Assembly (NCBI GenBank): GCA_015832175.1
Contig: WJXW01000010.1
Location: 1,302,001-1,366,000 of the forward strand
Source of the DNA: Paraphaeosphaeria minitans
Lineage: Eukaryota; Ascomycota; Dothideomycetes; Pleosporales; Didymosphaeriaceae
Length of the DNA: 64,000 nt
Direction of reading: 5' to 3'
Under the pieces are notes generated by a model that had not been told where the DNA came from, did not search any database, and worked only from the letters and a program-made list of their open reading frames with translations. The position numbers were made by a program, and so were the translations under genes. Shown in pieces: positions 19,257 through 31,069 of the stretch. Each line of letters starts with the position of its first letter. Position 1 is the first letter of the stretch.

Positions 19257-22030
19257 GTATACTGTAGAGAGGAGTTATTTTATTCTAGTTAATTTACATA
19301 GTGTAGTCTAGAACTTTCCTAGCTAGTTTAAGCCTCTATCTATAATTAGTAAGGTAGGAAAGCTATAGAACTACTACTATATATTATAGAAGTAGGCTGT
19401 ATAGTACTCTACTATTATAGAAGTTATAGCTTCTAGTTATATATACTTTAATAGCTTATTAGTAATTATAAGTAGGTATTATAGTACTACTATAGAGGCC
19501 TAGGGGAGGTCTACTATAAAATCTATTAAGAGTTGCGCCTAGTACTAGTCTATAATTAGAAGTGGCTGTAGGAGACCTTACTACTTCTACTAGTCTATAT
19601 ACGTTCCTACGCAGTGGTAATTATACACAAATTAGGTAATGTCTTTAGACATATTATCCTAGTAGTAGTCCTAGTAGATAATCTTAAACATAGAGTTCTT
19701 CCTAAAATAGCCTATAACTAGAGACTTATATGCGCGCTGTATAATAGTAGTAGTAAGAGGTTTCTAAGCTAGGACCTAAAGGACTCCTTACTATAGAAGG
19801 GACCTATACGCACTAATTATATAGTCTCTAATTTTTTAGAAGGTAGTAGCTATTATAAAAAATATATAGTTACTATAGCGCACTGCCTTAAGCCTAATAT
19901 AGTAGGGGGAGGACTCTACTATAACTATATTCTAGAGTGCCTATAGATGCGTATTAGTAAAGATCTAGGCCTCTACTAGCGCTGTTAAAGATCGCGTCTA
20001 CACTAGAGTAGCCTAGACAGTCCTAGACACTATTAGTAGGGCGTTTATCCTTATTTACTAGGCTATATCCTACTTACGCTAGCTTAGTGCGTCTAGTCTA
20101 GTTATCTAGGATCTAGGCTAGTAGTAGAGGTAGAAGTAAAAAGTAAAGAGTAACTCTAACTACTAGTGCTAGTACTTACTTAATTCTTAGATTTTTATAA
20201 AGTATTTAAGGTTCTTATAGTCTATTAGAATCTTAAAGGGGCGCACTACTTTTATTAGTTCTAGTCTCTATACTTATAGGGCCTATATAATTATAAGTAG
20301 CTCTTTATTATAAATAGTGTAGTTCTACTAGGCTAGTGTTAGGGCTATAGAGTAGTAGACTATAAGGTGCTAGATTCCCTTAATATATTAGAAGAGGTAG
20401 GCTCTAGTGGCGCTACTTAAGTAGTCTACCTCTACTAGTGTATTACGCTCTAGGTCCTAGAGCGCTAGAATAGGGCCCTATATAAACATATTATTTAGGG
20501 CCTAAAAGGCCTCTTATTCTTAAGGGCCCTATTAAAACAGGACCCCTTTTTTAGTAAAGGCGTATAGGAGTGTAGCCTACTTAGAGAATTAGAGAAGAAA
20601 GTTGTAATAGAAGTTAGTAAAGCTAATAAAGTAGTAGACTATACGCACTATAGAGGAGGCGTCCTATTAATTAATTACTTATATCTTTGCTAAATTAGGG
20701 CAAATAGCCTTACCTACTATAATAACATACCCTTAATACCTAATCTTTATTATTATAAATTTATATTTCCCTAGGTCTATATATAGTCTAGCTTTTTATA
20801 GGAGTCCTAGCACTTATCGCACATAGTTCTAGTGTTAGCGTAGGGGCCCTATTATATAAATAAGGATATTATCTAGGTAAGCTGTATATATATTGCCTAA
20901 GGTATCCTTTAGAGCGCTATTAATATAGCGCTAGAATATAGTAGGTGCCCTAGTTAGTCTAACTAGGACTACTAACTACTTAAAGAGGCTAAACTAAGTA
21001 TAGAATATAGTGTAGTATTCTTCCCCCTTTATAACTTATAGCTTATAGAAGGTAGCGTAGATATCTACTTTTATAAACTAAGTAGTCTAAGAGAGAATGC
21101 GCAGTGTCTTTTTAATAAGTAAAAGGGGGTACTAATCTAGCTTAAAGATTGCGTTAATCTCCTACTAGTTAATATATAGACGCTATTTCTCCCTAGGCTT
21201 TAGGGCTAGAAGGACTAAAGCACCTACTAAAAAGGAGCTAGCTTATATCTAGTTCTTATCTATAAGTTCTATAAGTTAGCGCTAGAGTTCTACTAGCTAA
21301 TCTCTAAATATATTATATAGTAGGCCCTAGAGTAGTCTTAGGAGGGAGCCGCTTAAGGTCTACCTTAGGTAGATATAGTAGTCTAACGTACTCTAGTATA
21401 GTAAGAGGCTAGATATCTTAGTCTTATTAAAGATAGCAGCGTACTCTACTAGTTCTAAAGGAAGAGTCCTACTATCTTTAGTAAGGTCTAGCCCTACTAT
21501 ATTATAGGGGGGTAGAGATCCTACTATATAAGAAAGTGTTATTATAAGTATCCAGGTAATATCCTAGAGTAAAGTTAGGAATACCCCTTTTTAGTCTTTA
21601 TCTAGAGTATTAAAGGGTGTCCTGTTATCCCCCTTATCTATAAGTATAGCAAGGAGGCCCCGCCTCTCTACTACTTAGGTATTAAGGGCGATAAGACCCC
21701 TAGCCACTCTAATTATAATTTTACTACTATAGATATCTACTACTACTTTAGACTTAGCTAGCTAAGGGGCCCCTAGGATTATATTCTTGTAAAGGTTAGA
21801 GATTATATAAGTGTAAAGAGTCTATTACTATCTAGATATATTATAAGGCACTACTACTATCTCTATAATAAAAGTCTATAGTAATAACCTAGCAGCCTAT
21901 TCTAGCTCCTAGGCTAGGATTATAATACGCTATAGTAAGAGTAAATCTACTAGCCTAGGGCTAATTACTATAAAATATTTTCACTCTATATTAATTAGGA
22001 CCTCTATATACTATATACTGTTAAGGAAGA
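19257..22030 (-). pseudogene. A2 pol: protease, RT, RNase H, integrase N-terminal part
   Basis: Read on the minus strand from right to left. The protease is near 21700-22010 (LINIE in place of L-I-D-T-G). RT is at about 20560-21260, with its catalytic box at 20868-20895 now YLDN. RNase H is at about 20150-20530. The integrase zinc region and the first part of the core run from about 19860 down to 19257, where B1 cut the conserved STAYHPQTD stretch; the rest is at 3640-4494. It is homologous to A1 throughout, and the empty site of E1 is visible at about 19875-19890 (GCACTGCC on the plus strand). The empty A2 site is at about 21185. Confidence 0.85.
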
Positions 22031-23150
22031 CGTAGAAGGTAGAGGTAGGCCTATTTATACCTACCTTAGCCCTAGTAACTCTAACTATCGCAGCTTACTC
22101 TAATTATATCTCTATTAATACTATTACACTTAGCCCCTATATTAGCACTAGACTAGGGGCTACTCTTTTTTTAACTAGATATTTATCTTACTATACTAAG
22201 GTTAGGTTACAATTGCCTAGAGTAAAATTATATTAGAGTAGGCTCTAGTTATATAGTTAGGCTTACTATAGTAAGTGCACACACCTACGTTTTAGCGTTA
22301 CTAGAAAATATATTTAGGTATCTAGTTTAGGCGCTACTTACCTGCCTCCCTACTAGCTTAGGGCTAGGTTAAGGTTAACGCTACTATAGAAGTTATATAG
22401 ATATTACTATTACTATCTTTAAAAAAGGGCTAGCTACCCTTATAAAAGGTAGCTTAAATAGTAAGCTTATCTTCTAGAGCCTCTATTTTAAGGTCCACTA
22501 TAATCTATAAAAACCTAGCAATAGCTACGTTATAGTCCCCTTTAGAAACGTTATAGTTAAAGGCAACTATATAGATATTATACTAAATTACGCAGCGTAA
22601 CTTACGTAGTTTTTTAGTATTATTCTACTAGCTACTACTTACCTCTACTAAGGTTCGTTTAAAGCAGATATAAAAGTTAGAGAAACTCTCTCTAAAGTCC
22701 TACCTAATTATATTAAGACGTGCTTTAGCCTTCTACTAGGCGTGTTTATTAGCGTATATAAAGGTAAAGTACTGTATAAACGTCTATAGGTTAAACTAGC
22801 TGTCTACCCCCCTAGCTTAGTAGAAGGCCGCTACTATATCCTAAAAACTATTATCTAGACAGTCCTATATTAGCGCCTATTTCTCTTAAGGGGAGCTAAT
22901 AAACTGCTTATTAGCCTAGAGCTTATAATGTATTATAACTTTCTAGGCCCTAAACTAGGCCTTTAAGCCCCTAAACTTAGTTAGGCTTAAAAGTAGTTTA
23001 CGCTATAGAATTAGCTAGTTTATACTAGTAAATAGAGATCTGCCCCCTATAGTAGAGGTAGACAGGCCTAGGGTAGTATTAGCGTAGGCCTATTAGCGTA
23101 TAAAGAGCTCGCGCAGCTCTTTATTCTAGAGTTATAGTATTTATATAGTA
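22030..23150 (-). pseudogene. A2 gag with zinc knuckle
   Basis: On the minus strand the frame includes the capsid-like segment KAKARLNIIRQDF-type residues at about 22700 (stop for Gln) and FYICFKRTL near 22665. A CCHC knuckle lies at about 22235-22285 (VCTYYSKPNYITRA); here the first Cys is still Cys, whereas A1 has Tyr at that position. Gag forms the virus-like particle and the knuckle binds RNA. The start codon cannot be fixed; the frame opens near 23150. Confidence 0.7.
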
Positions 23151-23299
23151 GAGTGGTCTTTGTCTCTAGTAGTAATTAAGTTCTATAGTTATTCTACTAA
23201 CTTAGCAATATTAGAGATATCTATAAGTAAGTTATTCTAGACTTTATTATATTTCTCTATTCCTTTAAACGACTCTTTTCTAGAAGACCTAGAATTTAA
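23151..23299 (-). other. A2 leader between 5' LTR and gag
   Basis: A short region starting TTAAATTCTAGGTC on the minus strand directly after the LTR. The tRNA primer-binding site should be here, but RIP prevents a confident match. Confidence 0.45.
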
Positions 23300-23491
23300 T
23301 ATTATAGGCTAGCCTTAGAGAGTAAATAGAACTATAAGTGCTAAATATAAAGAATAAATTCTAGGTATTAAGTCTCTATAGGGGGGTGTGCCGCTTATAA
23401 GAAGAGTTTTCCTTAGTAGGTCCACTTCTTTAGGGCAGTTCCTTTGCTTAAGATCCTTCCAAAGGCTAGGGCATAGCCCCAGCCCATTACA
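23300..23491 (-). repeat. 5' LTR of A2 (192 bp)
   Basis: Plus-strand ends are TATTATAGGCTAGCC and CAGCCCATTACA. It is less mutated at its right end than the copy at 1517-1708 and is followed by the AATAG duplication. Confidence 0.9.
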
Positions 23492-24799
23492 AATAGCGCC
23501 TTTACGTTAACTATTAGAAAATTAATATAATTTCTAAGCTAGGTTAGTACCTTTTTCTACTTATTCAAGAAATACTGCGTACCCTCTCCTAGGCTACTTA
23601 GTTTATAAAGGTAGATGTTTACGCTGCCTTTTATAAACTATAAGTTATAGAGGGGGGAAAATACTACACTACGTTCTATACCTAGTTTAGCCTCTTTAAG
23701 TAGTTAGTAGTTCTATTTAGACTTACTAGGGCACCTACTATATTCTAGCGCTATATTAATAGCGCTCTAAAAGATATCCTAGGTAATATATATATAGCTT
23801 ACCTAGATAATATCCTTATCTATATTATAGGGCCCCTACGCTAACACTAGGACTATGTCTAATAAGTGTTAGGACTCTTATAAAAAGCTAGACTATATAT
23901 AAACCTAAGGAAATGCAAATTCGCGGTAATAGAGGTTAGTTATCTAGGGTATTTTATTATAGTAGGTAAGGCTATTTGCCCTAATCTAGTAAAGATATAA
24001 GTAATTAATTAATAGAACGCCCCCTTTATAGTGCGTATAGTCTACTACTTTATTAGCTTTACTAACTTCTATTATAACTTTCCTTTCTAATTCTTTAAGT
24101 AGGCTGTACCTCTATATACCTTTACTAAAAAAGGGGTCCCGTTCTAATAGGGCCTTAGGGAATAAGAGGCCTTCTAGGCCCTAAAGAATATATTTATATA
24201 GGGCCCTAATCTAGCGCTCTAGGACCTAGAGCGTAATACGCTAGTAGAGGCAGATTACTTAGGTAGCGCTACTAGGGCCTATCTCTTCTAACATATTAAG
24301 GAGATCTAGCACCCTATAGCCTACTACTCTATAGCCCTAATACTAGTCTAGTAAAACTACACTATTTATAATAAAGAGCTACTTATAATTATATAGGCCC
24401 TATAAGTCTAAAGACTAGAACTAATAGAAGTAGTGCGCCCCTTTAAGATTCTAATAGACTATAAAAACTTTAAATACTTTATAAAGATCTAAGAATTAAG
24501 TAAGCGCTAACACTAATAGTTAAAGTTACTCTCTACTTTTTACTTCTACCTCTACTACTAGCTTAGATTCTAAATAGCTAGACTAAACGCACTAAGCTAG
24601 CGTAAGCAGAATATAGCCTAATAGATAAAAATAAACGCTCTACTAATAGTGCCTAAAACTATTTAGGCTACCCTAGTATAGACGCAATCTTTAATAGCGC
24701 TAGTAGGGGCCTAGATTTTTACTAACATATATTTATAGGCACTCTAAAACACAGCTATAGTAAAGTTTCCTTCCTACTTTATTAGGCTTAAAGCGGTGC
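23492..24799 (+). pseudogene. A1 piece 2: RT and RNase H
   Basis: Continues from base 1516 after A2 is removed. RT palm motifs are visible up to the catalytic box AYLDNILIY (about 23795-23830), where GATGAT became GATAAT. RNase H follows at about 24130-24550 with a degraded EADYLGSATRAYL segment (active-site Asp context), then ALILV and KILIDYKNFKYF. The connection to the integrase begins after 24600. The piece ends at GGTGC (24795-24799), the target duplication of E1. Confidence 0.88.
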
Positions 24800-24994
24800 T
24801 GTTGTGGTAAAAAGGGCTCGAACTATTATAGGATATTTAGGAGCAGAGTTGTAAAGAATACAAATAGCTAATTATAGGAAAGGATGCTAAAAGGGCAGAC
24901 TATATACAAAAGAAACGAGCCTCTTAGCAAGAATCCCGTAATATAAATTAGTGGATCTAGAAAGAATTATAGAAGTGAGTATTTTACTTTAATA
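24800..24994 (-). repeat. 3' LTR of E1 (195 bp)
   Basis: Plus-strand ends are TGTTGTGGTAAAAAGG and TTTTACTTTAATA. It matches 39162-39356, 44555-44749 and 51679-51873. Confidence 0.93.
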
Positions 24995-25640
24995 CACCCT
25001 CTAGGTAATCGCTTAAAGTAGATTACCTATTCTAAGAAGTAATTTTTAATTGTCTAAATCCTTCCTAAAGATCTTTAAAAACCCATCTAAAGGCTGTTTA
25101 AAGATTAAAAAACTATTAAAAATTATTCTTCCAAATCTCTTTATCTTAAGAACAGCGATTCTATTACCCCCTATTTATTATAATAGTAAAACAATCGCTG
25201 TTTATCTTTTAAATTACAAATCCTATTGTGAATTATATCTAGAATTTCTTCTTCTAGTAGGTTAGGAGCTTATAAGCGTGGCACAAAGGCCTAGAGCGTA
25301 AACGCTTTTATTCTACTACTTTTTTTACTTACTTCTTATTAACTATAAGGTAATTTCCCCGCTCTTACTAGCTAGTAAGTACAATAGGCAGGCGCGTTTT
25401 AATTAGGAAAGAGTAGTAGTAAGAGAAATAAGTAGTAAGGAAGAAGCGTATTTAGCGCTTAATAATTAGATAGGTAGTAGAGTATATAAGCCCTTTACTA
25501 GCGCTTAATCTTCTCTCTTTAATCCTTTATTTTTAATACTTTAACTTCTTATCTAATTTAAGCCTATAAATCCTACTACTTTATAGTAGGTTCTCTTCTT
25601 TTAATTATTACTTTACACTCTTTCTATTATTTTAGAGCTT
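24995..25640. other. E1 3' region next to the LTR, no gene
   Basis: AT-rich. A short open stretch at 25050-25265 on the plus strand is not shared as an open frame by E2 and shows no domain. AGGCAGGCGCGTTTT (25389-25403) and the surrounding sequence are well conserved with E2 (45144-45158), which may reflect a regulatory element such as a promoter for the antisense frame; this is inference. Confidence 0.45.
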
Positions 25641-26570
25641 TACTAACTCTTTTAGATATCTAATAACCTAGCTAAAGCATATATAGTAAAGGCTATAAAA
25701 GCTACTAAATAAAGCTTCTAATCTTTCTACTAAGATCCTCCTACTTCTCCTACTCTACTAGCTCCTTTTACCCTAGCTCTAGGCCCCTAGCGATTACTTA
25801 GTACTCTTAGATAAGTAAGCTGCTTAGGCTACTTAAAGAGAGTTCTAGTAGGAAAAAGTAATAGACGCTACTATAATAACACTTTAAGCTTAGGTAGGCA
25901 CTACTATACCTACTTTACTTACTCTTATACTACTATATATAGGATTATCTTATTACTTTAGCTAATTTTACTAATTATTTCTGTAGCTAGCTGTATATTT
26001 AGACTCTAGCTATAGATTTTATCTACTATGAACTATTAGAGGGTGCTAATATAAGCTTTTATTTTAAGATTCTTTCTAGATTTAGCTAATACTTTTTATA
26101 GAAGAGGCTAATTACTAAGCTATATAAAAGGGTTAAAGTAGCCTTATAAGCTTTTTTTTCTACTAGTAGTTAGGAGGAGTAAGCTTAGTATAGAGCTACT
26201 ATTCTACTCTCTCTCTTTTAGCTAATCCTTAGTAGAGGATAAGGTAATTACCCTTTTATTTTACCTATTAAAGAGTAGCGTAGTCGCAGCTAATACACTA
26301 ATTAAAATAGCTAGATAAGTAGCCTATTAGCTCTAAAGTAGAGTAGAGGCTAGGTAAGTGCTTCTCCTCCTACTAATTAAAAAAGGGGAGGCTAGGGTAA
26401 GCTATTACCTACTACTAATTAAAGGAGAGGTAGAGGAGGTAGATAGGGTAAGGAATTACCTACTATAGAGAGGAGGAGAGGAGAACAATAGGGAGAATCT
26501 CCTACTACTAATTATAGGAGAGATTCCCGCACCCCTATAATTAAGTAGAGGAGGAAGAAAGTTTATAAGC
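25640..26570 (+). pseudogene. Antisense reading frame in the 3' region of E1, unknown protein
   Basis: One plus-strand frame (NNLAKAYIVKAIKATK from 25662) continues for about 300 codons to about 26560, with stops almost only as TAG/TAA. It includes AFILRFFLDLANTFYRRG near 26060, then LVEDKVITLLFYLLKS near 26235. A repetitive acidic-basic tail (IKGEVEEVDRVRNYLL) lies at 26400-26470. E2 keeps the same frame. It lies opposite to gag-pol, between RNase H and the 3' LTR. No domain is recognised. Confidence 0.55.
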
Positions 26571-26699
26571 TTATAAATAAGCTCTTTAATCTTCTCTTCT
26601 TTTAATTCCTATTCTCCCTCTAATCTTTTCTTTCTTTTTTTTTCTTTTCTTATTTCCTAGCTCTAAATTAATAATTCTAGATAGTTAATAGATTAATTC

Positions 26700-29476
26700 T
26701 TTACTTACCTACTTTTATCCTATAATTATTATACTTATATTTTATAGATTTAATAGCCTTTTAAATCTATTAAACTACTAATAAGTAAGAGCCTTTATAA
26801 GACTATTAGCTAGTATTTCGCTAGTTAGAAGATATTGTACTTAAAATAATCCTTTTATATACTCTTACTACAACTACATATTCTAAATATCTATATAGTA
26901 TAGTTAAGTAGTAATTCTTTTATTCTTTCTAATTACTAAACAAATAGTTTAAAGATTATTATAATAGACTTTTTATAAAGGTCTTAGATCTAGAGTAAGC
27001 TTAGTAAAGAATTTCTTAATTACTATAGCTTTTTTATTTATATATTTAAGTGCTAGAAGCTCTGCTTCTATTATTAAACTAGTAATAGTGTTCTATTAAG
27101 CTGCTTTCTATAGGATAGCTCCTCTAAACAATAAGATAATATATCTATAGGAAGATTGCTGTAATATTAGATTATTAGTAAAAGAGGCATCTCTACATAT
27201 TAGTAGATTAGGTCTATTGTAGCCACTAAAGACTATAGCCTACTATCTAGTTTAATAGAGGTAAAGGATTACATAGTTAATAGTAGTAAAGTGTTCTTTG
27301 CTTAGATTTGTTAGAAAGTGTAATAGCTTTAACACTACAAAAGCTATATCTAGGCGTAGCATAATTGCTATATAGAGAGCTAATTCTACCTCTTCTTAAA
27401 AGAGCTTTATTTATTAAGAAGTGGCTTCTCCTATACTTAGAACAAGATTTTCTACTAATAGAGGTGTGGGAGGAAAGCTCCTAGAGTTTAAAAGGTTAAA
27501 CTTTTTTATAATCTTATTAATATAGGTATTATAGACTAGAGGAATTAATCTTGCTTCTCTATCCCTAATTACTTAAACACCTAAGAACTACTCTACTAGT
27601 CCTTTTAATTTAATCTTGTATTTGTTCGCAATCTTCTTTTAAAAATCTAGGGCTTCTTTCTCTTTACTCTTGTAATAGAGAAGAAGAATGTTATTAATAT
27701 AAAATAGAATAATAATACTTTAATTACTATTAAAGAAAAGGCATAGCTCTTTTAGTAAAGCTAAGAGTCTATAAGATTAAAGTAATCCTGTAAATTCCTT
27801 ATACTAAAGAAGTAGTAAATCTTTTAAGCTATATAAAGCTTAATTTAATCTTATACACTTTCCTAGCTTTTTAAAACTATTAGGTAATTCATAAGTTACT
27901 AGATTAGCGGCTATAATAAGAGTATTTAGAAACGCTCCTACTATATTAAATTATAAGATTTCTAGATTAAATTCTGCTGCTAGAGCTATAGCTAATCGAA
28001 AAGATCTTACTACTAGGGTAGTAGTATAGGTAGAGTAGAGAGTATTCTTTTTCTAAAGATCTCCTCTTATAACGATTTAAGCTTTGCACTTTTTAAAGTA
28101 TCTATTTTAATTAAACTTATAGGTAAAGACCTACTTTAAAGGAAGCAGTCGCTCTAACACCTCTAATTATTTAATCTCTGTCTAGGTACCTTTATCTTAC
28201 AAAGTTAAGATCTCCTTATAAGTAGTAAGGAGGAATAGCTTCTTATATAAATAATTATAAAGGTGTTTCTATAGGGTTAGCTCTAGTGTAAGCTTGTCTC
28301 TATAGGTCTAAGCTATATAAAACGCTCTAGGCGCCTTTCTAAGTATAGAAGCAAATACTATTATATTTAGTATAATATATTCTTCTTACTTAGACTAGGC
28401 TTCTACTACTCCTAGTATAAACGTGTACTCTAATATTGCATTAAGATTACTTTAAAGATAATTAGTAATTAGTGTATAAGCACCTAGCTTCTACCTACCC
28501 CCTAGCTAATTATTCTAATTATTTTGCTTCCTTAATCTTTATAATAGCAAATAGCGATTTATTAGTTAGTTAATTTCTAGTACTTTACCACAATTTTGCC
28601 TACTTATTCTACTTACCTCTAAATAGATCTGCCTTTGCCTTTAGTGCGCTAGTAGGTTATCTACTTTATTTAGCGTAATTAAGTTATCTACGCTAGGTTA
28701 ATTAGTAACCTAATTAGTTTCTACTAATAAATAGGGTTTTAAATCCCTAGATTCTGGCGGGCTAGCTCTGCTAGTAGTGTTCTAGTGGCTACTAGATATC
28801 TCTTAATTACTTAATAGATCACTCCTAAAATTACCTAGCTCTAGTATCTAATTAGGGGTTATAAGTCCTATACTTCCTTTCCCACTTAAGTAAATTCTTA
28901 GCTACTAGCTAGCTAAGCCTATAGCTTACTTAGTAGTAGGTACTTTAGGTTCCTAATTACTTAGCTAGCCTACTTTACTTTTAATTACTTAAGAGTTACC
29001 TATAGGTCTAGTAGTAGTTCTTGTATACTTATTTATTTTAGGAAGAATATTAAGCGCGTTTTTATACGCTTCTCCTAGATTGTTTAGCTCTCCTTCTTAG
29101 AGGCTTTCTACTATTTTTAATACTTTTATCTTTAGAATAGATTATTCCTCTAATCCTTTATAGAATAAGGACTTATTAAACCTTACGTTTTGTGTAGTAA
29201 TTACCTAATTAAGCTAGAGAATCTATATTTAGTAGATATTAGAAGCTTTATAGCCTACTAGGTATTTAATATAGCCTTTAGGATTTACTTTAAATCCTCT
29301 TCTATCTCGCCTAGCTATACGCTCCTAATCCAAAAGGTAAGCTTAGTAGCTATAGGCGTAGATAGTACTCTAGTTTAGATAAAGATTAGCTATCCTATAT
29401 TATATTTTTACTAGTTTAAAATAATAAAAATATTATCTAAACTAAGTATCTAACGTTTTATTAGGTAATTAATAGC
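26700..29476 (-). pseudogene. E1 pol, C-terminal part: RNase H, RT, end of integrase
   Basis: Minus strand. RNase H lies at about 26740-27250, with a YIDI box near 26895 corresponding to the K-H-I-D-I motif of copia RNase H. RT is at about 27480-28250; its catalytic box reads FYINNILL at about 27685-27710, where YVDDIL is expected, both Asp changed to Asn. Upstream is the copia RT segment GAFLNT near 27935. The integrase C-terminus reaches the CTAAT duplication (29477-29481) of F. The rest is at 36728-39161. Confidence 0.85.
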
Positions 29477-29481
29477 CTAAT

Positions 29482-29719
29482 TGTTAGTTTGGCTTAATCT
29501 GCAATTAAGCATTTAAGGGTTAATAGTATACTATTGTGTAAAGGGTAAAAAGTAGGTTTAATTAATTACGTTTAGTCTATTGTATAAAGGGGCACTAAGG
29601 GCTTTATAAAGTCTCTGCCTCTTAGCGCTAACCTAAGTAGTGGGTCCTTATGTGGGTCCCTATAGGTAGGCAGGCCCCTACTTCACCTAGTGCTACTTGT
29701 ACGATAAACTATACAGATA
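29482..29719 (-). repeat. 3' LTR of F (238 bp)
   Basis: Plus-strand ends are TGTTAGTTTGGCTTAATC and AAACTATACAGATA. It lacks the 74 bp internal duplication of the solo LTRs. Confidence 0.93.
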
Positions 29720-31060
29720 CTAGTAACTTTTCTTTTGTGTAATAGCCTATATCTATTATACGCTTCCCTTTCCTATCCTTCTCTATCTATATAGTTGGCC
29801 TTCCCCTATTAGAACAGGTTGTAGGGTAGGTGCGGTATTACTATATAGTAGAGGTCCTGTTTACACCTACTCTTGTGTAAATAGGCAGTAATAGCTAACC
29901 TATTTAGTTTTTACCTTACCCCTTTGTATAGTAGCAGAGCTGCATTACATAATAAGGCTCTTTCTAAGTATGTGCCTTATGTGTAAATAGAAAGTAGGGT
30001 GTTAAGTAATGTAATACTTAGCGCTAGGTCTTAGTAAGTAGGTATAAAAGGATGTCTCTTAGCTCCCCTAAACCCTCTTTTTTTTATCCTACTTTAATGT
30101 ATATATACTTTCCTCCCTTCTTTCCTTGTTCTTTTTAGTATCCTAGTGTCTAGTGGCTGGTGCTTTATTACTAGTAAATGTGTATAGCTTTTTTGTACAA
30201 TGCTGATTTTTAACAAAACACACATACACATATACACACTTGCTATTATATAATAGCTAATAATACTGTTAGTCTGTTAGGCGCTAGTGCCCTTACTGCT
30301 AGTGTCTTTATACTAGTTATTATAGGCTAGACTAGATTGCGCATCTAGGTTAACCTCCCTACTAGTTTACCTAGTATAAGGGCCTTTATATAGAGCCTAG
30401 TAGTAGATATATAATAAATCCTCTAGAGTATCTTTGTTTTTATTGTATAATACTAATAGGTATAGGACAAAGAGGCTAGAGTGGCCTAGATGCCCTCCTA
30501 GGACATTGTTGTGTAAATCCTAGTTAGTATAAACCTCTAGCGGTAGGCTGCTTACGTTGTACAATGTAAGAGATATTAGTAAGTAGTGCTTATCTAGTCG
30601 CGCGGCTAAGTTTAAAATAAGTCTTGTACTTACTTGTGCAGCACTGCTAATACTAGTAATTAGGTGTTCCTAGATTGTTGTGTAATCCTAGGTTATAAGT
30701 CTAGATTGTGTAGTGCCTGCGTGTGGAAGTCGCATAGTGCTTATTATAAGTGTTATGTATAGGGGGGGGTAAATGTCTTTGTCGCACAAAAGGGTAAGTG
30801 GGCCTAGTTTTAAGATATCTAAATTATTAATACAGAAAATATATTCTTTAATATTTTTGTATAATCTCCTGCGATGTGTTCCCTCTCTTATAATAAAACT
30901 ATAATGTTGAATTAGTAGTAGGGCTTATACAGCCTAAAAATAAATATGTCTGTGCGAAGTTGTAGCAAGTTAGATAGAAGAAAAGAAAAAAAATTTTTTT
31001 TTTTTTAAAATAGTAAGTGAAATAACAAAAGAAATGTTGTATAGCAAAGTAGTTACTCTA
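29720..31060 (+). other. F 3' region with possible antisense frame
   Basis: 1.3 kb between RNase H and the 3' LTR. On the plus strand a TATA-like GGTATAAAAGG (30040-30050) is followed by pyrimidine-rich DNA (30075-30140). Further on, a frame at about 30400-30750 reads with few stops (for example SRVSLFLLYNTNRYRTKRLE near 30445, then AAKFKISLVLTCAALLILVI). This mirrors the antisense frames of the other families but is weaker. I do not recognise a protein. A poly-T/poly-A stretch lies at 30985-31010. Confidence 0.35.
30040..30050 (+). promoter_or_regulatory. TATA-like element facing into the F element, antisense
   Basis: GGTATAAAAGG, followed after about 30 bases by a CT-rich tract, resembles a fungal core promoter. 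It points against gag-pol. Sequence resemblance only. Confidence 0.35.
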
Positions 31061-31069
31061 TTGTATAGT

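Larger units (their letters stand above)
1517..23491 (-). mobile_element. A2: full-length chromovirus inserted in A1, itself split by B1
   Basis: The element is bounded by 192 bp direct repeats (1517-1708 and 23300-23491) and by 5 bp duplications AATAG (1512-1516 and 23492-23496). It is read on the minus strand: 5' LTR at the right, a leader, gag, protease, RT, RNase H, integrase and a C-terminal chromodomain, then a 2 kb 3' region and the 3' LTR. Removing the 14.8 kb inserted element B1 leaves about 7.2 kb. The host, A1, belongs to the same family and lies in the opposite orientation; the undisturbed version of the target site can be read in A2's own RT at about 21185. I first considered that the two LTRs belonged to a separate plus-strand element, but the gag leader starts directly at the right LTR and no other LTRs flank the A2 coding region. 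Confidence 0.8.

Noticed and set aside
25050..25265. Short open frame on the plus strand (71 codons)
   Set aside because: It lies in the noncoding 3' region of E1 next to the LTR; it has no recognisable domain, and I see no coding-type conservation with E2 at 44805-45020.
26240..26520. Palindrome-rich block around GGTAATTACC-like motifs as a replication origin
   Set aside because: The purine-rich repeats are explained by the repetitive tail of the E antisense frame and occur equally in E2; there is no other evidence for an origin.
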